NCBI GenBank assembly: GCA_947501445.1
Contig: CANMVS010000011.1
Span: 156,339-220,338 of the forward strand
From: an uncultured Rhizobiaceae group bacterium
GTDB lineage: Bacteria > Pseudomonadota > Alphaproteobacteria > Rhizobiales > Rhizobiaceae
Reading direction: 5' to 3'
DNA: 64,000 bases
The notes beneath the pieces were generated by a model that did no database searches, was not told the DNA's origin, and saw only the letters and a program-made list of their open reading frames with translations. Positions 43,848-52,801 of the stretch are shown here, piece by piece (within the stretch, counting starts at the first letter, position 1; every line of letters begins with the position of its first letter). A program made the position numbers and the translations under genes.

Positions 43848-46244
43848 ATGAAAGCACTAAAAAACTGGACGCTGGTCCGTCAGATGGAGAACGGCGCAGA
43901 CCTGCTGGTCGATGGTAAACACCTGCTGACGGTGCTGGTGCTTGAACACAACCTGTTGCGTGTTGTCTTGCGCAAAAACGGTGAATTTCGCCAGGAGCGC
44001 ACATGGGCTGTGGCACCGGATGCGGACGTGCCCTGGGAAGGGCGTTATCGCCTTGATACCAGCGGATTTACCTGTCCCGGTTTTACCCTGACGGAACACG
44101 CTGAACGACTTGTCCTGACGACGGAAAAACTGCGTCTGACGGTTTCCAGCCCGCTGGGTCTGACCTGGGAAGCCAGACAGGATGATGGCACCTATGTGTG
44201 CTTTGCTGAAGATCGTTCTGCCAGCCCCTATATGGTCGGGATAAAAGACCATGCCCATTGGCATTTTATCAAACATCGTGATGATGAACGCATCTATGGT
44301 CTGGGCGAAAAATCCGGAGACCTGGAGCGCAGCGGGCGTCGCTATGAGATGCGCAATCTCGATGCCATGGGTTATAATGCACGCACCACCGACCCACTTT
44401 ACAAACATATTCCGTTTACAATCACCCGGACCAGCTCGGCTGGCGCCTATAGTCTTTTTTATGACAATCTGGCCAGTTGCTGGTTTGATCTGGGCAATGA
44501 GATAGACTTTTATCACCAGTATTACCGCGCCTACCGGGCCGTTGACGGCGATCTGGATTACTACATGCGCTGGGCACCCGATGTGCTGAAACTGGTCAAG
44601 CAGCAGGCGCATGTTACCGGCGGCACTGCATTTCCTCCGCGCTGGAGTCTGGGGTATTCCGGTTCCACCATGCACTATACCGATGCGGCCAATGCGCAGG
44701 AGCAGGTCGAGGGCTTTCTTGCGCTGCTGGAGACCCATGATATTGGCTGCGACAGTTTCCAGATGTCATCAGGCTATACGTCCATTGACGGCAAACGCTA
44801 TGTGTTTAACTGGAACACGGACAAATTCGTTGATGCCCCGGCAATGGCGGAACGTTTTCGCAGCAACGGTGTGCATCTTGCCGCCAATATAAAGCCATGC
44901 CTGTTGCAGGATCACCCGCTTTATGACGATGTCGCGCGGCGGGGGCTTTTCATCCATGACAGCGAGACAGGCAAACCGGAGCGTTCGCCCTTTTGGGACG
45001 ATGAGGGTTCGCACCTTGATTTTACCAATGTCGATACGGTTGCCTGGTGGAAAGAACAGGTGACGCGGCAGCTGTTGGACTATGGTATTGAAGCCACATG
45101 GAATGATAACAACGAGTATGAAGTATGGGACTTTAGCGCCCGGTGCCGTGGATTTGGCAGCCCTGTCGATATTGGTCTCATCCGCCCGCTGATGTCGGTC
45201 CTGATGAACCGGGCATCCCATGAGGCACAGCGCGAACACGCGCCGGGCAAACGTCCCTATCTGATCAGCCGCTCAGGCAGTTACGGCATGCAGCGCTATG
45301 CCCAGACCTGGACCGGTGACAACCGGACGTCCTGGGAAACCCTGCGTTACAATATCCGAATGGGTCTTGGCATGTCGCTTTCAGGGCTGTTCAACGTCGG
45401 GCACGATGTCGGGGGCTTTGCTGGTCCGCAACCGGGGCCCGAACTGCTGGTTCGCTGGGTCCAAAACGGAATTTTTCACCCGCGCTTTACGATTCATTCC
45501 TGGAGTGACGACGGTACGGTCAACGAGCCGTGGATGTATGAAGAGGTAACCGGGCTGATACGGGATGCCATTGCATTTCGCTACCGCCTGCTGCCCTATC
45601 TTTATACATTGCTCTATCAGTCGGTGCGTGACAATGAGCCCATGTTGCGTCCGACATTTCTGGACCATGAGGCGGATGATGCCTGCTTTGCAGAAACCGA
45701 TGATTTCATGATCGGGCGCGATCTGCTTGTTGCCAGTGTTGTCGAGCCCGGTGCAAAAGATCGGCGTGTCTATCTGCCACAAAATGCAAACGGCTGGTGG
45801 AACTATTGGGAGGGGACCTGGCATCGGGGCGGCCAGGAACTGCTGGTGCCCGTTGAACTGGCAACCATGCCGCTGTTCGTGCGCGCCGGTTCCATAGTGC
45901 CACTTGCCGAGGGTTTGAGGCGAACCAATCCGCAATTGGATACCAAACGTACATTTGCTGTTTTCCCCACACGCGAACCATCGCGTTGCCATGGCATCCA
46001 ATATGAAGATGACGGTGACAATATAAATGCACTCGGTGGTGCACATTGTATCACCCGCATTGACCTGTCGTGTGACAAAGACACAATTCATATTGATTGG
46101 AAGCACAAGGGTGACTACCGTCCGGCTTATAATCGCGTGCACATTGTTTTGCCTGATGGCGAGAAACGCCAACTCATCGTCAATGGCGTTGCGGTGGCAA
46201 ATCATGAAGCAGTGCCCTTTTGGACAGATCGGGAAATCGGATGA
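43848..46244 (+). CDS. GH31-family alpha-glycosidase
   Basis: 798 residues. The GH31 plan is complete: N-terminal beta-sandwich with ERIYGLGEKSGDLERSGR, barrel with FPPRWSLGYSGSTMHYTDA, nucleophile Asp in TWNDNNEYE, acid/base Asp in TWTGDNRTSW, then C-terminal beta domains (TMPLFVRAGSIVPLAEG). No signal peptide, so it is cytoplasmic. GH31 includes alpha-glucosidases, alpha-xylosidases, alpha-galactosidases and others; the WNDNNEYE form belongs to a less studied group. Co-location with hexuronate genes suggests it removes an alpha-linked sugar from an imported uronate oligosaccharide. Its end overlaps the next start (ATGA). Confidence 0.92.
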   Translation: MKALKNWTLVRQMENGADLLVDGKHLLTVLVLEHNLLRVVLRKNGEFRQERTWAVAPDADVPWEGRYRLDTSGFTCPGFTLTEHAERLVLTTEKLRLTVSSPLGLTWEARQDDGTYVCFAEDRSASPYMVGIKDHAHWHFIKHRDDERIYGLGEKSGDLERSGRRYEMRNLDAMGYNARTTDPLYKHIPFTITRTSSAGAYSLFYDNLASCWFDLGNEIDFYHQYYRAYRAVDGDLDYYMRWAPDVLKLVKQQAHVTGGTAFPPRWSLGYSGSTMHYTDAANAQEQVEGFLALLETHDIGCDSFQMSSGYTSIDGKRYVFNWNTDKFVDAPAMAERFRSNGVHLAANIKPCLLQDHPLYDDVARRGLFIHDSETGKPERSPFWDDEGSHLDFTNVDTVAWWKEQVTRQLLDYGIEATWNDNNEYEVWDFSARCRGFGSPVDIGLIRPLMSVLMNRASHEAQREHAPGKRPYLISRSGSYGMQRYAQTWTGDNRTSWETLRYNIRMGLGMSLSGLFNVGHDVGGFAGPQPGPELLVRWVQNGIFHPRFTIHSWSDDGTVNEPWMYEEVTGLIRDAIAFRYRLLPYLYTLLYQSVRDNEPMLRPTFLDHEADDACFAETDDFMIGRDLLVASVVEPGAKDRRVYLPQNANGWWNYWEGTWHRGGQELLVPVELATMPLFVRAGSIVPLAEGLRRTNPQLDTKRTFAVFPTREPSRCHGIQYEDDGDNINALGGAHCITRIDLSCDKDTIHIDWKHKGDYRPAYNRVHIVLPDGEKRQLIVNGVAVANHEAVPFWTDREIG

Positions 46245-47701
46245 CAGATCAACCATCAACAGCAGTCTCATTTTGTCGTCCGGCCTATGATCGCGATCGG
46301 TTAAAAACCAGATTGCTTCATATTGGTTTCGGTGCATTCGCACGGGCGCATCTTGCTGTTTATCTGGACGCAACGCTTGCAAAAACTGCGGGTGACTGGG
46401 GAATATGTGCCGTGCGCCTTCATTCGGGTGCAGATGAGCTGGCCGCGTTGGAAAAAGCCGGGTGTCTTTATCAACTGGCCGAGGCTGATGATGATAGTGC
46501 GACAATTCGCACAATCGGCGCAGTCTGTGCCACTCTTCACCCCAAGACGACGGATGTTGAGGCGTTTTACGCGCCCTTTGTCAGTGCGGACCTGTCAATC
46601 ATCTCCCTTACGGTGACCGAAAAGGGCTACTGCACGGACGGCAGGGGCAATCTGGATATCGAAAATCCGGCAATACAAAGAGATTTGCGCGATGCGGCAG
46701 TGGCGCAAACAGCTGTTGGCGTCATTGTCGAGGGATTGCGGCGGCGCCGGGCCACAGGCGTTGGCGGATTGTCGGTCATGTCCTGCGATAACCTGCCCGA
46801 AAACGGCCAGACCACTCAAAATGTTATCTGCGCATTTGCCGGTCTGAAGGACGCGGATCTGGCGCAGTGGATTGCGCATAACGTGACTTTTCCGTCCACA
46901 ATGGTTGATCGGATTGTCCCCGCACTTACCAAACAGGCAGAAGAATATATCGCCGGATTGGCTGGGGGAAGTGGCGCCAACGACATCGTGTGTGAGCCGT
47001 TTCGGCAATGGGTGATTGAAGACAATTTCATTGCCGGCCGACCTGATTTTGATCTGGCCGGTGCGCAGTTTGTTGAAAATGTCGCGCCGTTTGAAGACAT
47101 GAAATTGCGGATGCTGAACGGCAGCCACTCGTTTCTGGCCTATCTGGGTGCCCTTGCCGGTTATGAAACCGTGTCGGACTGTATGAAGGACAAACAACTG
47201 CGCGGCGCTGCCCGTGCGTTGATGGTGCGCGAACAGATACCAACGCTCTCTATGCCCGAAGGGACCGATCTGGAGGCCTATGCCGACGATCTGCTCAAGC
47301 GTTTTGAAAACACCCGTCTCAAGCACAAAACAACGCAGATTGCCTCTGACGGAAGCCAGAAGTTGCCTCAGCGTATGCTGAATTCCATCAATCATCATTT
47401 GCGTCACGGGACACCGTGGCATGCCCTGTGTCTGGGTGTCGCCGCCTGGATGGCCTACGCCCGCGGTCAGGACGAAAACGGTGCGGCGCTGCCGCTGGCG
47501 GACCCGCTGGCGCAGCGCATACGATCTATCGTTGCCGATCAGGCGGACGGCCCGGATTATGTGCGTGCAATGCTGCAACTGGATACGGTTTTTCCTGTTC
47601 AACTGGCGAATGATCCCGGTTTTCAGCAACCACTCATCACCGCCTATCAGCGATTGCGTCAACCGGGTGTCCACGCCGCGTTGGCTGATCTGGAAAATTA
47701 A
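46241..47701 (+). CDS. uxuB: mannitol dehydrogenase-family oxidoreductase, probable fructuronate reductase
   Basis: 486 residues from the ATG at 46241, which overlaps the GH31 stop. N-terminal Rossmann part (LLHIGFGAFARAHLAVYLDA), then SCDNLPENG, VDRIVPA, and the polyol-dehydrogenase active site KLRMLNGSHSFLAYLG (Lys, Asn, His). The family includes fructuronate reductase (UxuB), mannitol dehydrogenase and tagaturonate reductase. With uxaC next and uxuA nearby, reduction of fructuronate to mannonate is the best fit. It lies 25 bases before uxaC. Confidence 0.88.
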   Translation: MTDQPSTAVSFCRPAYDRDRLKTRLLHIGFGAFARAHLAVYLDATLAKTAGDWGICAVRLHSGADELAALEKAGCLYQLAEADDDSATIRTIGAVCATLHPKTTDVEAFYAPFVSADLSIISLTVTEKGYCTDGRGNLDIENPAIQRDLRDAAVAQTAVGVIVEGLRRRRATGVGGLSVMSCDNLPENGQTTQNVICAFAGLKDADLAQWIAHNVTFPSTMVDRIVPALTKQAEEYIAGLAGGSGANDIVCEPFRQWVIEDNFIAGRPDFDLAGAQFVENVAPFEDMKLRMLNGSHSFLAYLGALAGYETVSDCMKDKQLRGAARALMVREQIPTLSMPEGTDLEAYADDLLKRFENTRLKHKTTQIASDGSQKLPQRMLNSINHHLRHGTPWHALCLGVAAWMAYARGQDENGAALPLADPLAQRIRSIVADQADGPDYVRAMLQLDTVFPVQLANDPGFQQPLITAYQRLRQPGVHAALADLEN

Positions 47702-47726
47702 ATACAGGCTCAAGGAGCACCATCAG

Positions 47727-49136
47727 GTGAAACCATTTCTGGGTGACGATTTTCTGCTGGACAGCGACGTGGCGGCAGAGCTTTATCATGATGTTGCGGC
47801 TCCATTGCCTATCGTTGACTATCACAACCATCTGCCGGCAGGTGAAATTGCCGCCGACAGAAAATGGGATACACTGGGGCAAATCTGGCTTGAGGCTGAT
47901 CACTATAAATGGCGCGCCATGCGATGGGCCGGTATTGATGAAGTCTGCATCACCGGCAAAGCCAGTGACCGGCAGAAATTTGATGCCTATGCGGCCATCA
48001 TGCCTGCGTGTATTGGCAATCCACTCTATCACTGGTCGCATCTTGAATTATATCGCTACTTCAAAATGGACGGCACCATCCTGTCATCGCAAAGCGCCAA
48101 TCGCGTATGGGACGAAGCCAATGCCTGCCTTGCCCGGCCTGAATACTCAGCGCGTGGACTGCTCAATAAAATGAATGTGGCCTTTGTCGGGACAACCGAC
48201 GACCCCTGTGATGATCTGGAAAACCACCTTGCGCTGGGGCGGGAATCGCAACTTGGGTTCAAGGTGGCACCAAGCTTTCGACCCGACCGTGCATTCAAAA
48301 TCGACCTCGACGGTTTCACGGCCTATCTTGAACGGCTGGCCTTTGTCAGCGGACAATCCATTGATACTTTTGATGACCTTTTGGCCGCACTTATCAGCAG
48401 GCTCGATAAATTTGTTGCGGCAGGGTGCCGGGCCACCGACCATGGGTTGGAAGTCGTCGCCACCGGCACAGTTCGCACAAGCGCAGCGCTTGATGGAATA
48501 TTGAGCAAGCGCCGGGCAGGATCCGTCCTTGATGAGGATGAGGTTGCCGACTTTCAGTCTGCGGTACTGGTTCAGCTCGCGCGGGCCTATTGTGAGCGCA
48601 ATCTTGTCATGCAGTTTCACATTGGTGCCGTACGCAATGCGCGTTCGCGTCTTTTTTCCGGCGTCGGGACTGATGTGGGCGGCGATTCAATTGGTGACCG
48701 GGCAATCGCAACATCACTGAACGGCCTGCTTGATCGAATGGACAAGACCGGCCATCTGCCACGCACAATTCTTTATGCCCTTGATCCATCGCGCAATGAA
48801 GTGGTGGTTACCACCGCAGGCAATTTCCAGGATGGAACGATTGCCGGCAAGATACAAGCCGGATCGGGCTGGTGGTATAATGATCAATATGACGGCATGC
48901 TGCGACAAATGACACAATTGTCCCAGATGGGTCTTCTGTCGCGGTTTGTTGGAATGTTGACAGACAGCCGGTCATTTCTATCATTTCCGCGCCACGAGTA
49001 TTTCCGCAGAATATTGTGCAATATGGTGGGCAACTGGATGGAACGCGGTGAAATGCCGCCGGATATGGACCTGGCCAGGACATTGGTGAGTGATGTTTGC
49101 TACAACAACGCCAAATCCTGGTTCATCGATCCATAG
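47727..49136 (+). CDS. uxaC: glucuronate isomerase (uronate isomerase)
   Basis: 469 residues from the GTG at 47727 (AAGGAG 9 bases upstream), the normal UxaC length. Family stretches: VDYHNHLPAGEIAADRKW with the metal-binding HxH, WEADHYKWRAMRW-type LEADHYKWRAMRWAGI, LVMQFHIGAVRNARSRLF, GSGWWYNDQYDGMLRQM and FPRHEYFRRILCN. It converts glucuronate to fructuronate (and galacturonate to tagaturonate). It is the last gene of the plus arm and converges on the altronate-dehydratase-type gene. Confidence 0.96.
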   Translation: MKPFLGDDFLLDSDVAAELYHDVAAPLPIVDYHNHLPAGEIAADRKWDTLGQIWLEADHYKWRAMRWAGIDEVCITGKASDRQKFDAYAAIMPACIGNPLYHWSHLELYRYFKMDGTILSSQSANRVWDEANACLARPEYSARGLLNKMNVAFVGTTDDPCDDLENHLALGRESQLGFKVAPSFRPDRAFKIDLDGFTAYLERLAFVSGQSIDTFDDLLAALISRLDKFVAAGCRATDHGLEVVATGTVRTSAALDGILSKRRAGSVLDEDEVADFQSAVLVQLARAYCERNLVMQFHIGAVRNARSRLFSGVGTDVGGDSIGDRAIATSLNGLLDRMDKTGHLPRTILYALDPSRNEVVVTTAGNFQDGTIAGKIQAGSGWWYNDQYDGMLRQMTQLSQMGLLSRFVGMLTDSRSFLSFPRHEYFRRILCNMVGNWMERGEMPPDMDLARTLVSDVCYNNAKSWFIDP

Positions 49137-49197
49137 ACAAGAGGAGATTTGCGCCGGGTCTATAAAAGTCGGATTTTCTCTGGTGGCTGCGCTGTTG

Positions 49198-50748
49198 TCA
49201 CATCACAGCGCCGATGTGCCAGGGCACAAATTCCGCGCCGCCAAATCCCAATTCTTCACTTTTGGTCTGTTTGCCGCAGGCCACATCAATCAGCATTTGA
49301 AAAATTTCTTCTCCCTTGGTTTCAATGCTCACACCATCTGAAACGATGTCGCCGCAATTGATATCCATGTCTTCGCTCATGCGCTCATACATCAGTGTAT
49401 TCGTGGCGAGCTTGACGCAGGGTGTCGGTTTGTAGCCAGACACTGATCCGCGGCCGGTGGTAAATACGATCAGATTGGAACCCGAGGCGATCTGCCCGGT
49501 CACAGAGCAGGGGTCATAACCGGGACTGTCCATGAAAACAAAACCCTTTTCGCGGATTGGCTCGGCGAATTTGTAAACCCCGCTCATGGGTGCAGTGCCG
49601 CTTTTGGCCGCCGCGCCAAGTGATTTTTCAAGTATGGTTGTGAGACCACCGCGTTTGTTGCCGGGGGAGGGGTTATTGTCCATCTCGCCGCCATTGCGGC
49701 TGCAATAATCTTTCCACCAGTGGATGCGGTCAATGAGTTTTTGTCCAACCTCGTTGCTCACGGCGCGACTGGTCAGCAGATGTTCCGCGCCATAGATTTC
49801 AGGCGTTTCTGAAAGGATGGTTGTGGCGCCGTGGCGCACCAGCAGGTCAGAGGCATGCCCAAGCGCCGGATTGGCCGTTATGCCCGAATAACCGTCAGAC
49901 CCGCCGCATTGCATACCAAGCATAAGTTGCGAAAGCGGGGCCGGCTTGCGGGTGATGCGATCAGCATCTGCAGCCATCTCATTCAGAATTTCCAGCCCTT
50001 TGTCGATGGTGCGCCTTGTGCCGCCGGTTTGCTGGATTGTCATATAGCGTAAATTGCCGTCACTGCGGATTTTCCGGTGGCCAACGAGATCGGGAATCTG
50101 CATCACTTCGCATCCGAGGCCAACCAGCAGAACACCGGCAAAATTGGGGTGCTGAGCATAGCCGGACAGCGTGCGAAACAGGGTGTCATAGCCTTCATTG
50201 CTGCCGGACATGCCGCAACCACTGCCATGGACGATGGGAACCACGCCATCAATGTTTTTATAGCGTTCCAGCAGTCCGGATTTTTCGGCGGCTTCGGCAA
50301 TAAATCGTGCCACCGATCCCGAGCAGTTGACGGTTGTTAAGATGCCGAGGTAATTGCGTGTGCCAACGCGGCCATCTTCGCGGTGAAACCCATCAAAAGT
50401 GCGGGCGTCGACAATCGGTTCCAATGGTCGGCATTCTGAACCGATGTCATGGTTTTGATCAAAGTCACTCATGATCAGATTATGGCTGTGAACATGCTCG
50501 CCAACGGCGATATCTGATTTTGCCTTGCCGATGATCTGGCCATAACGGATTACTTCGACGCCGGTACTGATCGGCGTTGCCGCGATCTTGTGACCCTGAC
50601 CAACAGTGTTGATCAATTTGGCGTTTATTGCGTCGACGTGATACCCGGCTGCCAGATCATGCAGCGCTATCACCACATTGTCAGTTTTGTGCAGACGGAT
50701 CGTGTCGGCTTGCTGGTCGGTCATATTGGGCACCATCTCAAACATCAT
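49198..50748 (-). CDS. uxaA: UxaA-type (altronate/galactarate) dehydratase
   Basis: 516 residues. An N-terminal SAF-like domain (residues ~15-95, VVIALHDLAAGYHVDAINAK) is fused to the catalytic part: DGRVGTRNYLGILTTVNCSG, HGSGCGMSG, MLGMQCGGSDGYSGITANPA, FMDSPGYDPCSVTGQIASGS and NCGDIVSDG. These fit altronate dehydratase; galactarate dehydratase is a close relative and remains possible. The starts at 50748 and 50724 are both plausible. No altronate oxidoreductase (UxaB) gene is evident, so this enzyme may take its substrate from elsewhere or the UxuB-like enzyme may serve both. It is divergent from the GntR gene at 50880. Confidence 0.85.
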   Translation of the reverse strand: MMFEMVPNMTDQQADTIRLHKTDNVVIALHDLAAGYHVDAINAKLINTVGQGHKIAATPISTGVEVIRYGQIIGKAKSDIAVGEHVHSHNLIMSDFDQNHDIGSECRPLEPIVDARTFDGFHREDGRVGTRNYLGILTTVNCSGSVARFIAEAAEKSGLLERYKNIDGVVPIVHGSGCGMSGSNEGYDTLFRTLSGYAQHPNFAGVLLVGLGCEVMQIPDLVGHRKIRSDGNLRYMTIQQTGGTRRTIDKGLEILNEMAADADRITRKPAPLSQLMLGMQCGGSDGYSGITANPALGHASDLLVRHGATTILSETPEIYGAEHLLTSRAVSNEVGQKLIDRIHWWKDYCSRNGGEMDNNPSPGNKRGGLTTILEKSLGAAAKSGTAPMSGVYKFAEPIREKGFVFMDSPGYDPCSVTGQIASGSNLIVFTTGRGSVSGYKPTPCVKLATNTLMYERMSEDMDINCGDIVSDGVSIETKGEEIFQMLIDVACGKQTKSEELGFGGAEFVPWHIGAVM

Positions 50749-50808
50749 TGTCGCTGTCGCACCGCAAGGTAGGACACCATCACAGGCGTGTCGAACACCA
50801 AAGTGTGC

Positions 50809-50836
50809 TTGACATTGCTCTGAAGCAAACTAACAT
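50809..50836 (+). promoter_or_regulatory. sigma-70-like promoter for the GntR gene
   Basis: A perfect -35 TTGACA (50809-50814), a 16-base spacer and a -10-like TAACAT (50831-50836). The -10 overlaps the palindrome at 50830-50841, as expected for repression. Confidence 0.55.
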
Positions 50837-50841
50837 GTTAG
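50830..50841. promoter_or_regulatory. operator palindrome CTAACATGTTAG
   Basis: A perfect 12-bp palindrome in the divergent region between the UxaA-type gene and the GntR gene; a likely binding site for that GntR protein. Confidence 0.6.
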
Positions 50842-50879
50842 CACAACAGTTATCTCTGTAAAGATGGAATGAACCTGCC

Positions 50880-51590
50880 TTGTCGAGCATTGTGGAACTG
50901 ACACATCTGGAGCGCTACACCGGATCGCTGGCCGAGCGGGTCTACCAGTCACTCAAGGCAGCTATCGTCCAGTTGAAGTATCAGCCGGGGGAAGCACTGA
51001 AAAAACAGGATATTATTGATCAGTTTGGTGTGTCGCGCTCGCCCGTTGCCGATGCATTGTCACGCCTGGCCAGCGATGGTCTGGTTGATATTGTTCCGCA
51101 ATCGGGCACCTATGTCTCACGGTTTTCACTCAGCGAAATCCGCGAGGGTGCGTTTTTGCGGGAGGCGTTGGAATTGGCCGCTGTTGAGCGGGTGGCGCAA
51201 ACCAGGACGGATGAGCAACTGAAACAATTGCAACGCAATATCCGATTTCAGGCACTGCTTTTGGAGGATGGAGATTTTCAGGGCTTCCATAGGGCTGATG
51301 AAGACATGCATGCCCTGATCCAGTCATTTACCGGTTTCAGGCGGCTTCGTCTGCTGACAGAGACAAGTTGGGTTCAAGTCAACCGGGCCCGTCAACTGGT
51401 ATTGCCCACACCTGGCCGTGCACAGGAATCCCACCGTGAACACCAGGACATTGTATCAGCCATTGCGGTACAGGATGCCGAAGAGGCACGGCTTGCAATG
51501 CGGCGACATGTTCGCAAACTTGTTGCTTTTGTCGAAACGCTGGAAGCGCAGCACCCCGAATTGTTTACACCCGAGCGATCTCCAACGTGA
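50880..51590 (+). CDS. GntR-family (FadR subgroup) transcriptional regulator
   Basis: 236 residues from the TTG at 50880; a GTG at 50892 is another option. Winged helix: LAERVYQSLKAAIVQLKYQP, KKQDIIDQFGVSRSPVADAL, SGTYVSRFS; then an FCD domain with FHRADEDMHALI and HREHQDIVSAI (metal/effector His). It differs clearly from the GntR protein at 38023, whose operators also differ, so the two probably respond to different sugar acids. It is divergent from the dehydratase gene and about 100 bases upstream of an aldo-keto reductase gene on its own strand. Confidence 0.88.
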   Translation: MSSIVELTHLERYTGSLAERVYQSLKAAIVQLKYQPGEALKKQDIIDQFGVSRSPVADALSRLASDGLVDIVPQSGTYVSRFSLSEIREGAFLREALELAAVERVAQTRTDEQLKQLQRNIRFQALLLEDGDFQGFHRADEDMHALIQSFTGFRRLRLLTETSWVQVNRARQLVLPTPGRAQESHREHQDIVSAIAVQDAEEARLAMRRHVRKLVAFVETLEAQHPELFTPERSPT

Positions 51591-51695
51591 AAATGATCCG
51601 AATGGACATTGTTCGACCAGGTCACTTGATCGGCTGGTCGTCAGAATTGAAAATCAACTGCATTGCAGCGATGGATGCTGCGAAAGGACTGTGAC

Positions 51696-52730
51696 ATGAG
51701 AGCCTCGGATACAACCCTTCTGAATCAACGGACCCAACGTCCGGTGGAGCTCACGCGTATGGGTTTTGGTGGCGCGCCATTGGGCAATCTCTATCGCAAG
51801 GTTGAAGAGGTGGATGCCCAGGCCGCCCTGCAGGCAGCGTTTGATGCTGGTGTTCGCTATTTCGACACAGCGCCGCAGTACGGGCTTGGGCGCTCCGAAC
51901 ACCGCTTTGGTGTCGCGATCGACAGATTCGGGCGTGACAATATCCAGCTGTCCACCAAAATTGGGCGATTGCTGCTGGACAGCGAACCGCATGAGGTCAC
52001 GCCGGAGGCCTTTGTTGATGTGCCGCAAAAACGCATTGTCTTTGACTATACCTACGATGGTGTCATGCGCAGCTATGAAGCCAGCCGCGCCCGGCTGGGT
52101 GTGACCCATGCAGATATTTTGCTCATTCATGATGTTGATGTCTTTTCGCAAGGCTCACAGGAGGCAAGTGATGCAAAGGTGCGAGAGCTGTTTGATGGCG
52201 GCGGATATCGCGCGCTCAGCGAATTGAAAGATGCCGGTGAGATTGCCGCCATCGGTGCCGGTGTCAATGAGTGGCAGGTGTGTGAGCGTCTTTTGGGGCT
52301 GGGTGATTTTGACGGTTTTCTGCTCGCGGGACGTTACACATTGCTTGAACAGGAGGCGCTCGACAGTTTTTTGCCGCTTTGTGAAAAACGCGATGTCGGC
52401 ATTATCCTTGGTGGGCCATATAATTCCGGCATATTGGCGACCGGTGCTATCGAGGAAGCCAAATACAATTATGCTGCTGCTCCCGATGACATTATGGAAC
52501 GTGTGCGGTCCATTGAGGCAATTTGCGCCGACCATCACACGCGTCTGATCACAGCGGCCATTCAATTTGTCCTCGGCCATCCGGCGGTTAAAACGGTTAT
52601 CCCGGGCGCCGTATCCGCAGCGCAGGTCGAGGCGAATGTAGCCTTGCTTGATACGTCTGTGCCGGCGTCCCTGTGGTCTGACCTCAAATCAGCCGGGCTG
52701 CTGCGGGCGGATGCGCCGACACCGGGATAA
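51696..52730 (+). CDS. aldo-keto reductase (D-threo-aldose 1-dehydrogenase-like)
   Basis: 344 residues from the ATG at 51696 (AAGGA upstream). AKR fold: MGFGGAPLGNLYRKVEEVDA, catalytic Asp/Tyr in YFDTAPQYGLGRSEHRFG, Lys in LSTKIGRLL, and His in LLIHDVDVFSQG. The early GGAPLGNLY and the DTAPQYGLG form match the L-fucose/L-galactose dehydrogenase (D-threo-aldose 1-dehydrogenase) and pyridoxal dehydrogenase group. It oxidises a free sugar at C1 to a lactone. It is followed by an FAH-family gene, consistent with an oxidative sugar pathway. Confidence 0.87.
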   Translation: MRASDTTLLNQRTQRPVELTRMGFGGAPLGNLYRKVEEVDAQAALQAAFDAGVRYFDTAPQYGLGRSEHRFGVAIDRFGRDNIQLSTKIGRLLLDSEPHEVTPEAFVDVPQKRIVFDYTYDGVMRSYEASRARLGVTHADILLIHDVDVFSQGSQEASDAKVRELFDGGGYRALSELKDAGEIAAIGAGVNEWQVCERLLGLGDFDGFLLAGRYTLLEQEALDSFLPLCEKRDVGIILGGPYNSGILATGAIEEAKYNYAAAPDDIMERVRSIEAICADHHTRLITAAIQFVLGHPAVKTVIPGAVSAAQVEANVALLDTSVPASLWSDLKSAGLLRADAPTPG

Positions 52731-52801
52731 TGAAGCTGCGGCAGTGACGTGTATGTTGCGTATCAAAGAAAAATTGACTTGACCATTGGAGACACCAGAC
52801 C

